From NCBI GenBank assembly GCA_024233085.1, contig JACKQC010000009.1:62001-126000 (forward strand): a stretch of 64,000 nucleotides of DNA. Reading direction: 5' to 3'. Below the pieces are notes generated by a model that was given only the letters and a program-made list of their open reading frames with translations, was not told where the DNA came from and made no database searches. Positions 19,654-30,567 of this stretch are shown one piece after another; position 1 is the stretch's first letter, and every line of letters begins with the position of its first letter. Position numbers and translations under genes: made by a program. Origin of the DNA: Akkermansiaceae bacterium. Its GTDB lineage: Bacteria > Verrucomicrobiota > Verrucomicrobiia > Verrucomicrobiales > DEV007.

Positions 19654-19980
19654 TCAATCCCGCGTCACTTCCGAAACCCAGCCCAGGTATGCCGCCGCGC
19701 CCCGCTCGATCGGCACGGCGACGATTTCGGGGTTCGAATACGGATGTTTTTCCCGGATCCGCGCCTCCAACTCGGGGTAGTTGTTCTCCGTGGTCTTGAT
19801 CAGCAGCATGGCCTCGGTCGAGTTCTGAATTTCCCCCTCCCAGCGATAGATCGACTCCACCGAAGGCACCAGATTGACGCAGGCGGCGGCTTGCAACTCG
19901 ATCAGAAGCGTGCCAATTTGTCGCGCTTCCTCGGCGCTCGGAACGGTGCAGAGGACAAGCAAATAACGATCCTGAGCCAT
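19654..19980 (-). CDS. cutA: CutA1 family protein
   Basis: Protein of 108 residues, full length for the trimeric CutA1 ferredoxin-like fold. Signature residues are YLLVLCTVPSAEEA, ACVNLVPSVESIYRWEGEIQ, EAMLLIKTTENNYPELEARIREKHPYSNPEIVAVPIE and YLGWV. The family is linked to divalent-cation tolerance, but its biochemical role is unsettled. It is divergent from the histidine kinase gene by 83 bases. Confidence 0.96.
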   Translation of the reverse strand: MAQDRYLLVLCTVPSAEEARQIGTLLIELQAAACVNLVPSVESIYRWEGEIQNSTEAMLLIKTTENNYPELEARIREKHPYSNPEIVAVPIERGAAAYLGWVSEVTRD

Positions 19981-20063
19981 GGTGTCACTCTACCCGAAAG
20001 CCCGGCCCGCAACAGGGCAAATCCCCGGCGGATTGACGCCGCGATCCTGACGCTCCCCCTCGC

Positions 20064-21317
20064 ATGAAAACCGGGTTCATCGACAAATTCATCGACCGCC
20101 TCGACCGGGTCGATCCCCACGAAATCCAGAGTTACGTCCTCCGAATCGTCCAGGAGAAAGGTTTCCTCGAAAAGGTTTTCGACGCTCTGCGCGAAGGAGT
20201 CATCGTCACCGGCGCGCGCGGCACCATCCATTACCTCAACCGCGCCGCCTGCGACCTGTTCGGCATCGAGCGCGCCGACTCCCTCGGCCAACCCATCGCC
20301 ACCCGCATCCGTGGCCTCGACTGGGAGGGCCTGACCCGGTCCGGGCAGGTCGTGAGCCGGGATCTTGAAGTGTTCTATCCCGAAAACCGCTACGTGAACT
20401 TCTACATCGCTCCCCTCGAGGGCGACGCCGCCAGGGAAGGAAACGCCCCATCGTCGCCACCGCCCGAGGACGAGGACGAAACGCTCGCCGGCTATGTCCT
20501 GCTGCTGCGCGACATCACCGAGTCCCGCCAGGTGGAACGCGACACCATCGAGTCCGAAAAACTCAACGCCCTCACCGTGCTCGCCGCCGGCGTCGCGCAC
20601 GAAATCGGCAATCCCCTCAATTCCCTGAACATCCACCTCCAGCTCGTCGAGCGAAAACTGCGCAAGAAGGCCGAACCCGCCCTGGCCGAGGAACTTGGCC
20701 GCTCGCTGGAAATCGCCCGCGACGAGATCAAGCGGCTCGATTTCATCGTCGAAAAATTCCTCGGCGCCGTCCGACCCACCCAGCCCCGCCTCGAGGTCGC
20801 CGACCTCAACCAGATCGTCCGCGAGTCGGTCGAATTCCTCGCGCCCGAAGTCGCCGACCGCGACATCCGGGTCCGGCTGAGTTTGCGCGAAAATCTCCCG
20901 CCTCTCCGGCTCGACCGCGACCAGATGAGGCAGGCCTTTTACAACCTCATCCGCAACGCGGCCCAGGCGATCGGGTCGGGCGGCGAGCTGACCGTGGCCA
21001 CCAACTGCGACGACTATCAGGTGTCGGTCTCCTTCGCCGACACCGGCCCCGGCATTTCCCCGGAAAACCTCGGTAAAGTCTTCGAGCCCTATTTCACCAC
21101 GAAAAAGACCGGGTCCGGCCTCGGGCTCCTGATCGTGCACCGCATCGTCCGCGAACACGGCGGCGAAATCGAGTTCGCCAGCGGCGAAGGCAGCGGCACT
21201 ACCGTGAAAATCTACCTCCCGCGCGTGGAAAAACAGATGCGATACCTGACCGGTCCCGGCGGCGAATCGGCGGCCGCCGAGGAGGTGATCGATGTCGAAG
21301 CCGCGGCGGTCGATTGA
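20064..21317 (+). CDS. PAS-domain sensor histidine kinase (NtrB-type)
   Basis: Protein of 417 residues without membrane segments, so probably cytoplasmic. A PAS domain (about 35-160, EGVIVTGARGTIHYLNRAACDLFG) is followed by a HisKA dimerisation domain with the phospho-accepting His in LAAGVAHEIGNPLNSL (near 179). The HATPase domain has N-box FYNLIRNAAQA, DTGPGI and GLGLLIVHRIV. It is immediately upstream of a sigma-54 response regulator, whose ATG is 42 bases after this stop, so the two form a two-component pair. Confidence 0.93.
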   Translation: MKTGFIDKFIDRLDRVDPHEIQSYVLRIVQEKGFLEKVFDALREGVIVTGARGTIHYLNRAACDLFGIERADSLGQPIATRIRGLDWEGLTRSGQVVSRDLEVFYPENRYVNFYIAPLEGDAAREGNAPSSPPPEDEDETLAGYVLLLRDITESRQVERDTIESEKLNALTVLAAGVAHEIGNPLNSLNIHLQLVERKLRKKAEPALAEELGRSLEIARDEIKRLDFIVEKFLGAVRPTQPRLEVADLNQIVRESVEFLAPEVADRDIRVRLSLRENLPPLRLDRDQMRQAFYNLIRNAAQAIGSGGELTVATNCDDYQVSVSFADTGPGISPENLGKVFEPYFTTKKTGSGLGLLIVHRIVREHGGEIEFASGEGSGTTVKIYLPRVEKQMRYLTGPGGESAAAEEVIDVEAAAVD

Positions 21318-21358
21318 GAATGGAACGATCGCGTTCTGGTCCCAACCATCGAAAAAAT

Positions 21359-22779
<1,421 letters not shown>

Positions 22780-22795
<16 letters not shown>

Positions 22796-22820
22796 GTCAG
22801 GCAGTCAACCCTGTCGGGTC
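22780..22820. repeat. 41-bp palindrome, copy 4
   Basis: Left arm GACCCAACAGGGTT is exact; right arm CAACCCTGTCGGGTC has small changes. It encodes the final four residues and the stop of the response regulator and continues into the intergenic region. Confidence 0.9.
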
Positions 22821-22902
22821 GGGCCGGTTTTCGGGCTTGCCAGGGGTCGGGGGACTTCCTACGATCCGTTTTCGTTTTCCAAACGAACCCGAAGGAACCG
22901 CC

Positions 22903-23874
22903 ATGAAATGTCTCCCCCTGTTGTCGGCCGCCGCCGCCGCTCTCTTTCTCAACTCCTGCGCCAGTTTGCACTGCGCGCCGGAGAAGACCGCCGCGCCCTG
23001 CGAGCGTTGTTTCGAGAAAATTTCAAACGCCTCGCACGGCGACAAATACCCGTTCTGGGTCACCCGCTCGCCGGGCAAACCGGTGCTCCTGCTCCACGCC
23101 ATGAACGGGCTCAGCCCCCGGACCCTGGAGCTGGCGCGCGAGATGGAGGGCTGGGGTTGCCGGGTCTATCTCCCGAGCCTGTACGGCCCGTCGATCAAAA
23201 AGGCCAACGACGCCTACGGGTTTGACGACGTCGGCGGCGCGGGCCGTTACCTGAAAAAGAGTCCCGACTGGAACACCGAATGCCCCGGCGACGCCGGGCA
23301 AATCCTCGACGACATCCGCGGCATGGCCGGATGGGTCAGCCGCCGCGAGGGTGGACGCGACGTGGTCGTCATCGGCAACTGCCTGACGGGCATGTATCCC
23401 CTCGTCCTGATGGACGAGCCTTTCGTGAAAACCGTCGTGTTGTGCCAGCCGGCCACGCCTTTGAAGAAACTGGGCCAGGTTCTCCTCGATCTGCCGCAAA
23501 AACCCGGGCTGGCCGCCGCGCTGGGCTTGCCCGAGGAGCAGGTCGGGCGCGCGCTCGACGCGATGGGACAGGATCGCTCGAAGCGCGTCGTCGGCTTTCA
23601 CTACACGCACGATCCGCTCGGCGCCTTCGAGAAATTCAACACAGTGTCGCGGCGTCTCGGGGAACGGGGGTTGGGCGACCGGTTCGCGACCTATCTGCTG
23701 GCGCCAATGGCGGATCGTGATGCCGTCGCCGCCGCGGGATCGTGGACCGAGGTCGGCTCGACCCACCAGCGCCGCACCCTTCTGCTCCCGCATTCGACCA
23801 TCATCAACGCCGCCACGCCGTGCGATCGCTGGTGGTTCCGCGAGCATTTGCGCGCCGCGCTGGCGGCTCCGTGA
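22903..23874 (+). CDS. Dienelactone-hydrolase-like lipoprotein
   Basis: Protein of 323 residues. The leader ends in a lipobox (FLNSCAS), so it is probably lipidated at Cys19. The alpha/beta hydrolase core shows PVLLLHAMNGLS and a nucleophile elbow GNCLTG, where Cys replaces the usual Ser as in dienelactone hydrolases. A C-terminal His lies in LLLPHSTIINAAT. A purine-rich GAAGGAACCGCC precedes the ATG. An envelope-anchored hydrolase is expected; its substrate is unknown. Confidence 0.82.
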   Translation: MKCLPLLSAAAAALFLNSCASLHCAPEKTAAPCERCFEKISNASHGDKYPFWVTRSPGKPVLLLHAMNGLSPRTLELAREMEGWGCRVYLPSLYGPSIKKANDAYGFDDVGGAGRYLKKSPDWNTECPGDAGQILDDIRGMAGWVSRREGGRDVVVIGNCLTGMYPLVLMDEPFVKTVVLCQPATPLKKLGQVLLDLPQKPGLAAALGLPEEQVGRALDAMGQDRSKRVVGFHYTHDPLGAFEKFNTVSRRLGERGLGDRFATYLLAPMADRDAVAAAGSWTEVGSTHQRRTLLLPHSTIINAATPCDRWWFREHLRAALAAP

Positions 23875-23900
23875 GACAGCGTGCCGGGTTGGCGCCTTTC

Positions 23901-25220
23901 TCATGGCAGCGCCAGCAACCCGAGGATGACCGTGCGGTTGAAGTTCTCGCCGACGCGGTAGGACTGCCGGTTTTCGGAAAACTCCCGGACCATGCGCGCC
24001 ACGGTGGGGCGTGCCCGTTCGCGCAGCGCGGGATCGTCGGCGAGGAGGGCGCCGTGCAGCGCCACAGTGGCGAGTCCGTAGCCGAGCTTTTGCATGACTC
24101 CGTGGCTCGGCGACTCGGGCCGGCTCCACCATTGCCGGTCATAGGCGCGATACACTTCGAGCACGTTGAGGGGGTGGTCGAGATCGTAGCCGAGCGGTTC
24201 AATCAGGGCGCGGGTGGCGGCTTCGTCCCGGTTGCCCGCCCAGTCCAGCCGCCGCCAACAGGCCGGATCGAAGACATTGGAAGTCAGGGCGCGCTCGGCC
24301 CAGCGCCGCTGAAACTCCGCGATCCGCCGCGCGCGGGCGGGGTCCTTTTCGAGGCGGCGCAGGGCGGTGAGGGACTGGCAGAATTGATTGGCGTAAAGCG
24401 TGAGCGGCTGACCGCCGTCGACGGCGTCGGGGTGAAGCCAACGAGTCCAGCGCTGGCCTTCTTTTTCCGCGCCGAACCGGTCGTAGAGTTCCCGCCAATG
24501 GGGATTGCCGGTGGCGTCCGCGACCTGGGCGAGGGCGCTGAGCAGGCTGATCGATCCGACACTGGTGAACTGTGCCCAGGTAAATCCGACATGGGCCTGG
24601 GCGCTGCCGTCTTCGTTCAGAATTTTCCAGTCGTTGCGTTCCAACCGGGCGGCGATCGCCTCGAGCGTGACGGCGACGAACCGCTTGTCCGCCTCGGTCG
24701 CCAGCGGGCTGACGCTGTAACGCCACAGGGCCTCGATGTAGGCGGCGTGCTGGTCGCGCGAGGAATCCGGGTAGTAACTCCTGCCGTCGGGATGGGGGCC
24801 TCGGGGAACGAATCCGGGCTCGGGGCTGATTTGTGCCAGGGCGCGAAGGGCGCCGAATAGCGATCGGGATTTCTCCGCGAAATACTCGTCGCCGGTGGCG
24901 TCGTGGGCCTCGCACAGGGCGAAAAGCAACTGGCCGTTTTCGAGCGCGACATCCTGGATGCCGCTGCCGTATCCCCAGGGCATGGGCTGGCCCCTGACTT
25001 CGCGGCGGGCGATCTCGGCCGGCGAACTGAGGACCGAAATGCCGTTTGGGCCATTGAGGCGGTTGTGGTAGACCAGACCGGTGGAGGGATGACCGAACGA
25101 TTTCAGATAGCTGTCGAGCAGCGTCTTGACCGGTTCGGGTTTCAGTGGGGTTTCCTCCGCGGCCAGGGCGTTCGACAGGGCCGCGATGAGAAAGGCGACG
25201 GTGGCGGTGGTCCGGGGCAT
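23901..25220 (-). CDS. Secreted helical-barrel protein, possible glycoside hydrolase
   Basis: Protein of 439 residues with a signal peptide (TTATVAFLIAALSNALA). The mature region has alternating helices with many aromatic residues (GQLLFALCEAHDATGDEYFAEKSRSLF, YIEALWRYSVSPLA, HWRELYDRFGAEKEG). This resembles the (alpha/alpha)6 barrels of exported sugar-active enzymes found in PVC bacteria. No catalytic residues can be named. The start at 25220 is selected for its leader; longer frames are antisense of nadB. Confidence 0.6.
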   Translation of the reverse strand: MPRTTATVAFLIAALSNALAAEETPLKPEPVKTLLDSYLKSFGHPSTGLVYHNRLNGPNGISVLSSPAEIARREVRGQPMPWGYGSGIQDVALENGQLLFALCEAHDATGDEYFAEKSRSLFGALRALAQISPEPGFVPRGPHPDGRSYYPDSSRDQHAAYIEALWRYSVSPLATEADKRFVAVTLEAIAARLERNDWKILNEDGSAQAHVGFTWAQFTSVGSISLLSALAQVADATGNPHWRELYDRFGAEKEGQRWTRWLHPDAVDGGQPLTLYANQFCQSLTALRRLEKDPARARRIAEFQRRWAERALTSNVFDPACWRRLDWAGNRDEAATRALIEPLGYDLDHPLNVLEVYRAYDRQWWSRPESPSHGVMQKLGYGLATVALHGALLADDPALRERARPTVARMVREFSENRQSYRVGENFNRTVILGLLALP

Positions 25221-25410
25221 GTTTCTTTTGAAAGAGGGTGGCGCCGTGAAGGACCGAACAGGAAAAGGGTATCCGGACATTGTGCAACCGGCGAATCTCC
25301 CGCATGTTCCCCGGCTGAATCTTCGGGCGCGAGAGTTTCTTCGACCAAGGCGGGAAATGCCCGGCAACCGTCGAAACGCCCGCGCCGACCCCGCCCGTCT
25401 CCCCATCACC

Positions 25411-27012
25411 ATGAAAACCCATGACTTCATCGTCGTCGGCAGCGGGATTGCCGGGTTGAGTTTTGCGCTGCGGGCGGCGAAGCACGGGAGCGTGGCGATC
25501 GTCACGAAAAAGGGCGCCGCCGACACGAACACGGCCCAGGCGCAGGGCGGCATCGCCTGCGTGCGGAGCGAGGAGGATTCCTTTGACCGGCATGTGGCGG
25601 ACACGCTCGACGCGGGCGCGGGGCTTTGTCCGGAGGACGTGGTGCGCACGATCGTCAGCGAGGGACCGCGGGCGATCGACGAACTGATCGCGTGGGGCGT
25701 GGATTTCGACAGCCGGGAGACCGGGGACGGCGAAACGGAACTCGATCTCGGGCGCGAGGGAGGCCACACGAAACGGCGCATCCTGCACTCGAAAGACACC
25801 ACGGGCCGGGAGATCGAGACGAAACTGCTGGCCGCGCTGCGGGAGACGGAAAACGTCACGCTGCTGGAGCGGCACTTCGCGATCGACCTCATCACGACCG
25901 CGCGGCTGGGATTCGCGACGCCGCCCCGCTGCGTGGGTATTTACGTGCTGAACGAGGACTCGGGGGAAGTCGAAACGCTGCGCTCGGACCGGGTCGTGCT
26001 CTGCACGGGGGGCTGCGGCCGGGTTTACATCTACACGACGAATCCGTCGGTGGCGACGGGGGACGGGGTGGCGATGGCGTGGCGGGCGGGCGTCGAGGTC
26101 GCAAACATGGAGTTCGTCCAGTTTCACCCCACCTGTCTGTACCACCGGGAGGTGAAGTCCTTTCTCATCACCGAGGCCATGCGGGGCGAGGGAGCGATCC
26201 TCGTGGACCAGGACAGGCGCGACTTCGTGAAGGAATACGATCCGCGCGGCTCGCTGGCGCCGCGCGACATTGTGGCGCGGGCGATCGACCGGGAACTGAA
26301 GCGGACGGGCCGGCCCTGCGTTTACCTGGACATCACGCACAAGCCGAAGGATTTCATCGCGGAACGTTTCCCGCACATTTACGAAACCTGCCTGGATCTG
26401 GGGATCGACGCCGCGACGGAGCCGATCCCGGTGGTGCCGGCGGCGCACTACCAATGCGGCGGGGTGCGGACGGATGTGAACGGCGCCACGAGTCTGGCGG
26501 GTCTGTGGGCGGTCGGCGAGGTCGCCTGCACGGGCCTGCACGGGGCGAACCGGCTGGCGAGCAATTCGCTGCTCGAGGGCGCGGTGGTTTCGGACCGGGC
26601 GCTGCGGGACGCTCTGGCGAAGCGGCCGCCGTCAAAACCGGCCGAAACCCTGAAATTGCCGGAATGGATCAGCGGAAATGTGACCGACGTGGACGAATTG
26701 GTCGTCATTTATCATAACTGGGACGAGATCCGGCGACTGATGTGGGACTACGTGAGCATTGTGCGAACTTCGAAACGCCTGCAACGCGCGGCGACGCGAT
26801 TGCAGAACCTGCAGCGCGAGGTGCAGGAGTTTTACTGGAATTTCCGGGTCACACCGGAGCTGCTGGAGCTAAGGAATCTGGTGGAAGTCGCGAGTCTGAT
26901 CGTGGACAGCGCGGCGCGGAGGCGAGAGAGCCGGGGTCTGCATTACACGTTGGATTACCCGGAGACGGACGACAAAAACTGGCGAAAAGACACGATTTTG
27001 CGTCGCTTTTAA
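25411..27012 (+). CDS. nadB: L-aspartate oxidase NadB
   Basis: Protein of 533 residues, as expected for NadB. The FAD-binding motif is VVGSGIAGLSFALRAA near the start. NTAQAQGGIAC, GREGGHTKRRILHSKDTTG and the succinate-dehydrogenase-type motif EFVQFHPTCLY are present. AAHYQCGGVRTD, GEVACTGLHGANRLASNSLLEG and the C-terminal helical domain complete it. It oxidises L-aspartate to iminoaspartate for NadA in NAD synthesis. nadA and nadC are not adjacent. Confidence 0.97.
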   Translation: MKTHDFIVVGSGIAGLSFALRAAKHGSVAIVTKKGAADTNTAQAQGGIACVRSEEDSFDRHVADTLDAGAGLCPEDVVRTIVSEGPRAIDELIAWGVDFDSRETGDGETELDLGREGGHTKRRILHSKDTTGREIETKLLAALRETENVTLLERHFAIDLITTARLGFATPPRCVGIYVLNEDSGEVETLRSDRVVLCTGGCGRVYIYTTNPSVATGDGVAMAWRAGVEVANMEFVQFHPTCLYHREVKSFLITEAMRGEGAILVDQDRRDFVKEYDPRGSLAPRDIVARAIDRELKRTGRPCVYLDITHKPKDFIAERFPHIYETCLDLGIDAATEPIPVVPAAHYQCGGVRTDVNGATSLAGLWAVGEVACTGLHGANRLASNSLLEGAVVSDRALRDALAKRPPSKPAETLKLPEWISGNVTDVDELVVIYHNWDEIRRLMWDYVSIVRTSKRLQRAATRLQNLQREVQEFYWNFRVTPELLELRNLVEVASLIVDSAARRRESRGLHYTLDYPETDDKNWRKDTILRRF

Positions 27013-27113
27013 TAAAAATTCTGGTAATTTTGGCTCCCTTCGGCTTGAAAAGGGGGTGTTCGTGATCGAAAGGTCAGAACGCCCACGGTTGGAAAATCCC
27101 CCTTTCTGAAACC

Positions 27114-28115
27114 ATGGTTCGATACGGCGTCTACACAGGCTTGGTGGCGAATGCGGTGGCGATGTTTCTCGTTTCCGGGAACGCGCGTGCCCAGACGCTG
27201 ACGCCCGGGGCCGCGGCGGCGGCGACCGCCTCCGGCGCGCGGAAGGCGACCGCCGAATCCGTGATGCCGGCGGCGGCGGTGACCTCGGTCGCCACGGCGG
27301 GCGCGGCGATCACTCCCACCGGCCCGGCGGGCTTGCCGGGTTTCGCTCCGGACCGGCCGGCTTTGCCAAAAGTTTTCGCCCCGACGCGTCCGCGGACGCT
27401 CTACACCCGTTATCCGTGGAAGCGCGGGATCGTGGCGACGGTTTTCTGGATCGGCGAACTGCCCACGGAGAACAACCCGACGCCCAACACGAAGAGCGCT
27501 TGGGATGTGCATTGGGTGAGCAGCTACGGCGGCTATGACGATCCGAAACCGGCGGGGCGCGAGGGCTATCGGCCCAAGGCTTTCGAGCCGGGACAAAACC
27601 CCTTTTACATCGCCCTGCCCTACAACGACCTGCGAACCGGCGCCAGCGGCACAAAAACCTCCGCCCGCCACGTCGTCCCGTGGTTCGACAAGGAATTCCA
27701 ATACAGTGGAAAGACCATCGTGCGCGGCCATTGGATCGCGATCCGGCGGGGCTCGAAGGTCTGCTACGCGCAGTGGGAAGACGTGGGTCCCTTCGAGACG
27801 GACGACTGGCAATACGTGTTCGGCGACGCGCGGCCGAAGACCTCCGGCAACGGCGGCGCCGGGCTCGACGTGTCGCCGGCGGTCCGGGATTATCTGGATT
27901 TTTCCACCAAAGCGATCTGCGACTGGCGCTTCGTGGATATCGAGGAAGTCCCCGAGGGTCCGTGGCGGGAGTTCGGTTCGAACAATCACTTCGCCCGGAC
28001 CGGCAACAAAGGCAACGGATCCGGCGAAGCGACCGCCGAACGGGAGATTGAGCGCATCGTGAAACTGCGCGAGCTGAGCGACGAATATCTCTCGGAAATG
28101 CCGATGGCCCGCTGA
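27114..28115 (+). CDS. Secreted DPBB-like protein
   Basis: Protein of 333 residues with an exported N-terminus followed by a long Ala/Thr/Gly-rich linker (about 30-75). The globular part includes PFYIALPYNDL, HWIAIRRGSKVCYAQWEDVGPFETDDWQYVFG and GLDVSPAVRDYL. This resembles the double-psi beta-barrel of RlpA-like wall proteins, including the Asp in ALPYNDL and a conserved hydrophobic core. The last 40 residues are charged. The role is probably in the cell envelope; the assignment is by pattern only. Confidence 0.55.
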   Translation: MVRYGVYTGLVANAVAMFLVSGNARAQTLTPGAAAAATASGARKATAESVMPAAAVTSVATAGAAITPTGPAGLPGFAPDRPALPKVFAPTRPRTLYTRYPWKRGIVATVFWIGELPTENNPTPNTKSAWDVHWVSSYGGYDDPKPAGREGYRPKAFEPGQNPFYIALPYNDLRTGASGTKTSARHVVPWFDKEFQYSGKTIVRGHWIAIRRGSKVCYAQWEDVGPFETDDWQYVFGDARPKTSGNGGAGLDVSPAVRDYLDFSTKAICDWRFVDIEEVPEGPWREFGSNNHFARTGNKGNGSGEATAEREIERIVKLRELSDEYLSEMPMAR

Positions 28116-28163
28116 GAAGTTAGGTGGTGAATCGCCCCCCGAGGCGCGGGATTGACGATCTGA

Positions 28164-28178
28164 ATTAGCACGGCTAAT
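28164..28178. promoter_or_regulatory. LysR-type operator candidate
   Basis: A perfect 6-bp inverted repeat ATTAGC-ACG-GCTAAT lies 12 bases before the start of the LysR gene. Dyads with T and A ends of this size are typical LysR recognition sites, so this may be an autoregulatory site. There is no neighbouring divergent target gene. Confidence 0.6.
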
Positions 28179-28190
28179 CGTAATGCCGTC

Positions 28191-29117
28191 ATGCATGTGG
28201 AAACCTTTCAGGTTTTCTGCGACTTGGTCGAGACATCGAGTTTCTCCGAAGCCGCCGAACGCAACGGCATCACCCAGAGCGCCGTCAGCCAGCAGATTCG
28301 CGCGCTCGAGGAACGTTACCGCGTGAAATTGGTCGAGCGCGGCCGTCGGCATTTCGCCGTCACCCCGGAGGGCGAGGCCTTTCTCCGCGCGGCGCGGGAA
28401 ATCGCCGACCTGCACCGCGGCATCGACGCCCGGCTGCAACAGATGCGCGACGTGGTGGCCGGGCCGCTGCGAGTGGCGACCGTTTACAGCATCGGCTTCC
28501 ACGAGTTGCCGCCCTACCTCGCGGCCTTCCGTGCCCGGTATCCCGAGGTCGAACTGTCCGTGCAGTATCGCCGTTCCAACCAGGTCTACGCCGACGTGAC
28601 CGATTCCCGGGCCGACCTCGGACTGGTGGCCTATCCCCGCTCGAAAAAGGGAATCGAAGTCGAGCCGGTTTGGAAAGATCGTCTCGTCCTGATCTGTCCG
28701 CCCGGTCACCCGCTCGCGAAGCGGAAAAAGCTGCCGCTGTCGGCGCTCGATGGCGGGCGATTCATCTCCTTCGAGCCCGACGTGCCGACTCGCCAGGCGC
28801 TCGACGGCCTTTTCGAGAAAGCCGGCGTGAAGGTGCGGGTCGTGGTCGAGTTCGACAACATCGAAACCGTGAAGCGCGGCGTGGAGATCGAAAACGCCCT
28901 CTCCATCGTTCCCAGCGAGTCGGTCAGGCAAGAAGTCGCGGCCGGAACCCTCGCGAAAGTCGAGCTGGAGGGCCCGAACCTCTGGCGGCCCCTCGGCGTG
29001 ATTCGCCGCCGCGCGAAAGCCGTCTCGCCCGCGATGCGCGAGTTGGTGACCCTGCTGAAAACACCGCCCGGCGAAATCGCGGAAAAGCCGCCCGCTGCCG
29101 TTTTTCCTAAGCGATAA
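28191..29117 (+). CDS. LysR-type transcriptional regulator
   Basis: Protein of 308 residues. The winged helix-turn-helix at 1-60 has FCDLVETSSFSEAAERNGITQSAVSQQIRALEERYRVKL. A linker helix and a periplasmic-binding-like effector domain follow (LRVATVYSIGFHELPPYLAAF, LGLVAYP, VPTRQALDGLFEKAGV). The effector is unknown. The 3' end overlaps the convergent DUF1501 gene by 11 bases. Confidence 0.95.
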   Translation: MHVETFQVFCDLVETSSFSEAAERNGITQSAVSQQIRALEERYRVKLVERGRRHFAVTPEGEAFLRAAREIADLHRGIDARLQQMRDVVAGPLRVATVYSIGFHELPPYLAAFRARYPEVELSVQYRRSNQVYADVTDSRADLGLVAYPRSKKGIEVEPVWKDRLVLICPPGHPLAKRKKLPLSALDGGRFISFEPDVPTRQALDGLFEKAGVKVRVVVEFDNIETVKRGVEIENALSIVPSESVRQEVAAGTLAKVELEGPNLWRPLGVIRRRAKAVSPAMRELVTLLKTPPGEIAEKPPAAVFPKR

Positions 29118-30567
29118 CGCCCTTCACAACGTTCCCCGCGACGCCGGTCAGGCGCAGGTTGAGGCCTTGGTAGCGGAAGGTGAGCCGCTCGTGGTCGATC
29201 CCGAGCAGATGCATGAGCGTGGCGTTGAAATCGTGCATGGGCACCGGGTCGACCGCCGGTTTGTAGCCCAACTCGTCGGTCATGCCGTGCTCGTGGCCCT
29301 TTTTCACGCCGCCGCCGGCCATCCACACCGTGTAAGCCTCCTTGTGATGATCGCGGCCGGCCTTGGTCTCCTTGCCGTCACCATTGGCCCCCTGTGCCAT
29401 CGGCGTGCGCCCGAACTCGGCCGACCACACGATGAGCGTGTCGTCGAGCAGCCCGCGCTGGCGGAGATCCTTGATCAGGGCGGCCACGGGACGGTCCACG
29501 TCCTTCGCCTTTTTCGGCAGCGACCCGAAGACATTGCCATGGTGATCCCAATCCGCGTCGAACAACTGCACGAAGCGCACCCCGCGCTCGACTAGGCGGC
29601 GGGCCAGCAGGCAGTTGTTCGCGAAGCTCGTCTTGCCGGGCTCTGTGCCGTAAAGCTCGTGAATTTCCTTCGGCTCGTCGTCGATGCTCATCAGCTCCGG
29701 CACCGAGGTCTGCATCCGGTAGGCCATTTCGTACTGGCTGATGCGGGTCGCGATTTCCGGATCGCCCACGTCGGCGAGGCGCAGGCGGTTGAGCGCGTTG
29801 ATGGCCTCGACCGATTTCAGTCGATCCGCGTCGGCGATGCCTTTGGGATTCGAGAGATACAGGACCGGGTCGCCCTGGGTGCGGAACTCGACGCCTTGAT
29901 GCACAGTTGGCAAGAAGCCGCTGCCCCACGCGCTGTTCCCCGCCCCGAGCACTTGTCCCGTCACCAGCACGACGAAGGCGGGCAAATCCTCGTTTTCGCT
30001 GCCGATACCGTAGCTGACCCACGATCCGATGCTGGGCCGGCCGAAGCGGTTGAAGCCTGTGAGCAGGAACATCTGCGCCGGCGCGTGGTTGAACTGCTCG
30101 GTCTGGAGCGTGCGGATGAAGCACATCTCGTCGGCCACCTCCTGAAGATTTGGCAGCAAATTCGACAAACGCAGGCCCGACTGGCCGCTCGGGTTCATCG
30201 CGAACTGATCCGTCGCCGGCGTTCCCAGCAAAGTGGGCTGCGAGCGAATGAACGCCAGTTGTTTGCCGACAAAAAATTCGTCCGGGCACAGTTGGCCGGT
30301 TCGCTTTTGCAGCTCCGGTTTGTGCTCGAAGAGATCGAGGTGCGACGCCCCGCCCACGAGGTGAATGTAGATGACATGCTTCGCCTTCGCCGGGTGATGC
30401 AGGCCGTCCTTCAGTTTGTTGGGTGCGCCACCGCTCACCGCGCCGAAGCCGTCCCGCGCCAGCAGCCATTGCAACGCCACGCCACCCATCCCCATCCCGG
30501 CGGTCTGGAACATCTGGCGCCGGGATTGAACCAAGCCCGAAGCGGAAAAGTCGAAGGCGGCATTCAT
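29107..30567 (-). CDS. DUF1501 protein with Tat-like leader
   Basis: Protein of 486 residues. The N-terminus has SRRQMFQTAGMGMGGVALQWLL, a twin-arginine-type signal. The DUF1501 core is seen in KHVIYIHLVGGASHLDLFEHKPELQ, GVRFVQLFDADWDHHGN and VWSAEFGRTPMAQG, with metal-binding-like His and Asp residues of the alkaline-phosphatase/sulfatase fold. Its ATG overlaps the stop of the upstream PSCyt gene (ATGA), the standard pairing in PVC bacteria. The pair probably acts on polysaccharides outside the cytoplasm. Confidence 0.95.
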   Translation of the reverse strand: MNAAFDFSASGLVQSRRQMFQTAGMGMGGVALQWLLARDGFGAVSGGAPNKLKDGLHHPAKAKHVIYIHLVGGASHLDLFEHKPELQKRTGQLCPDEFFVGKQLAFIRSQPTLLGTPATDQFAMNPSGQSGLRLSNLLPNLQEVADEMCFIRTLQTEQFNHAPAQMFLLTGFNRFGRPSIGSWVSYGIGSENEDLPAFVVLVTGQVLGAGNSAWGSGFLPTVHQGVEFRTQGDPVLYLSNPKGIADADRLKSVEAINALNRLRLADVGDPEIATRISQYEMAYRMQTSVPELMSIDDEPKEIHELYGTEPGKTSFANNCLLARRLVERGVRFVQLFDADWDHHGNVFGSLPKKAKDVDRPVAALIKDLRQRGLLDDTLIVWSAEFGRTPMAQGANGDGKETKAGRDHHKEAYTVWMAGGGVKKGHEHGMTDELGYKPAVDPVPMHDFNATLMHLLGIDHERLTFRYQGLNLRLTGVAGNVVKGVIA

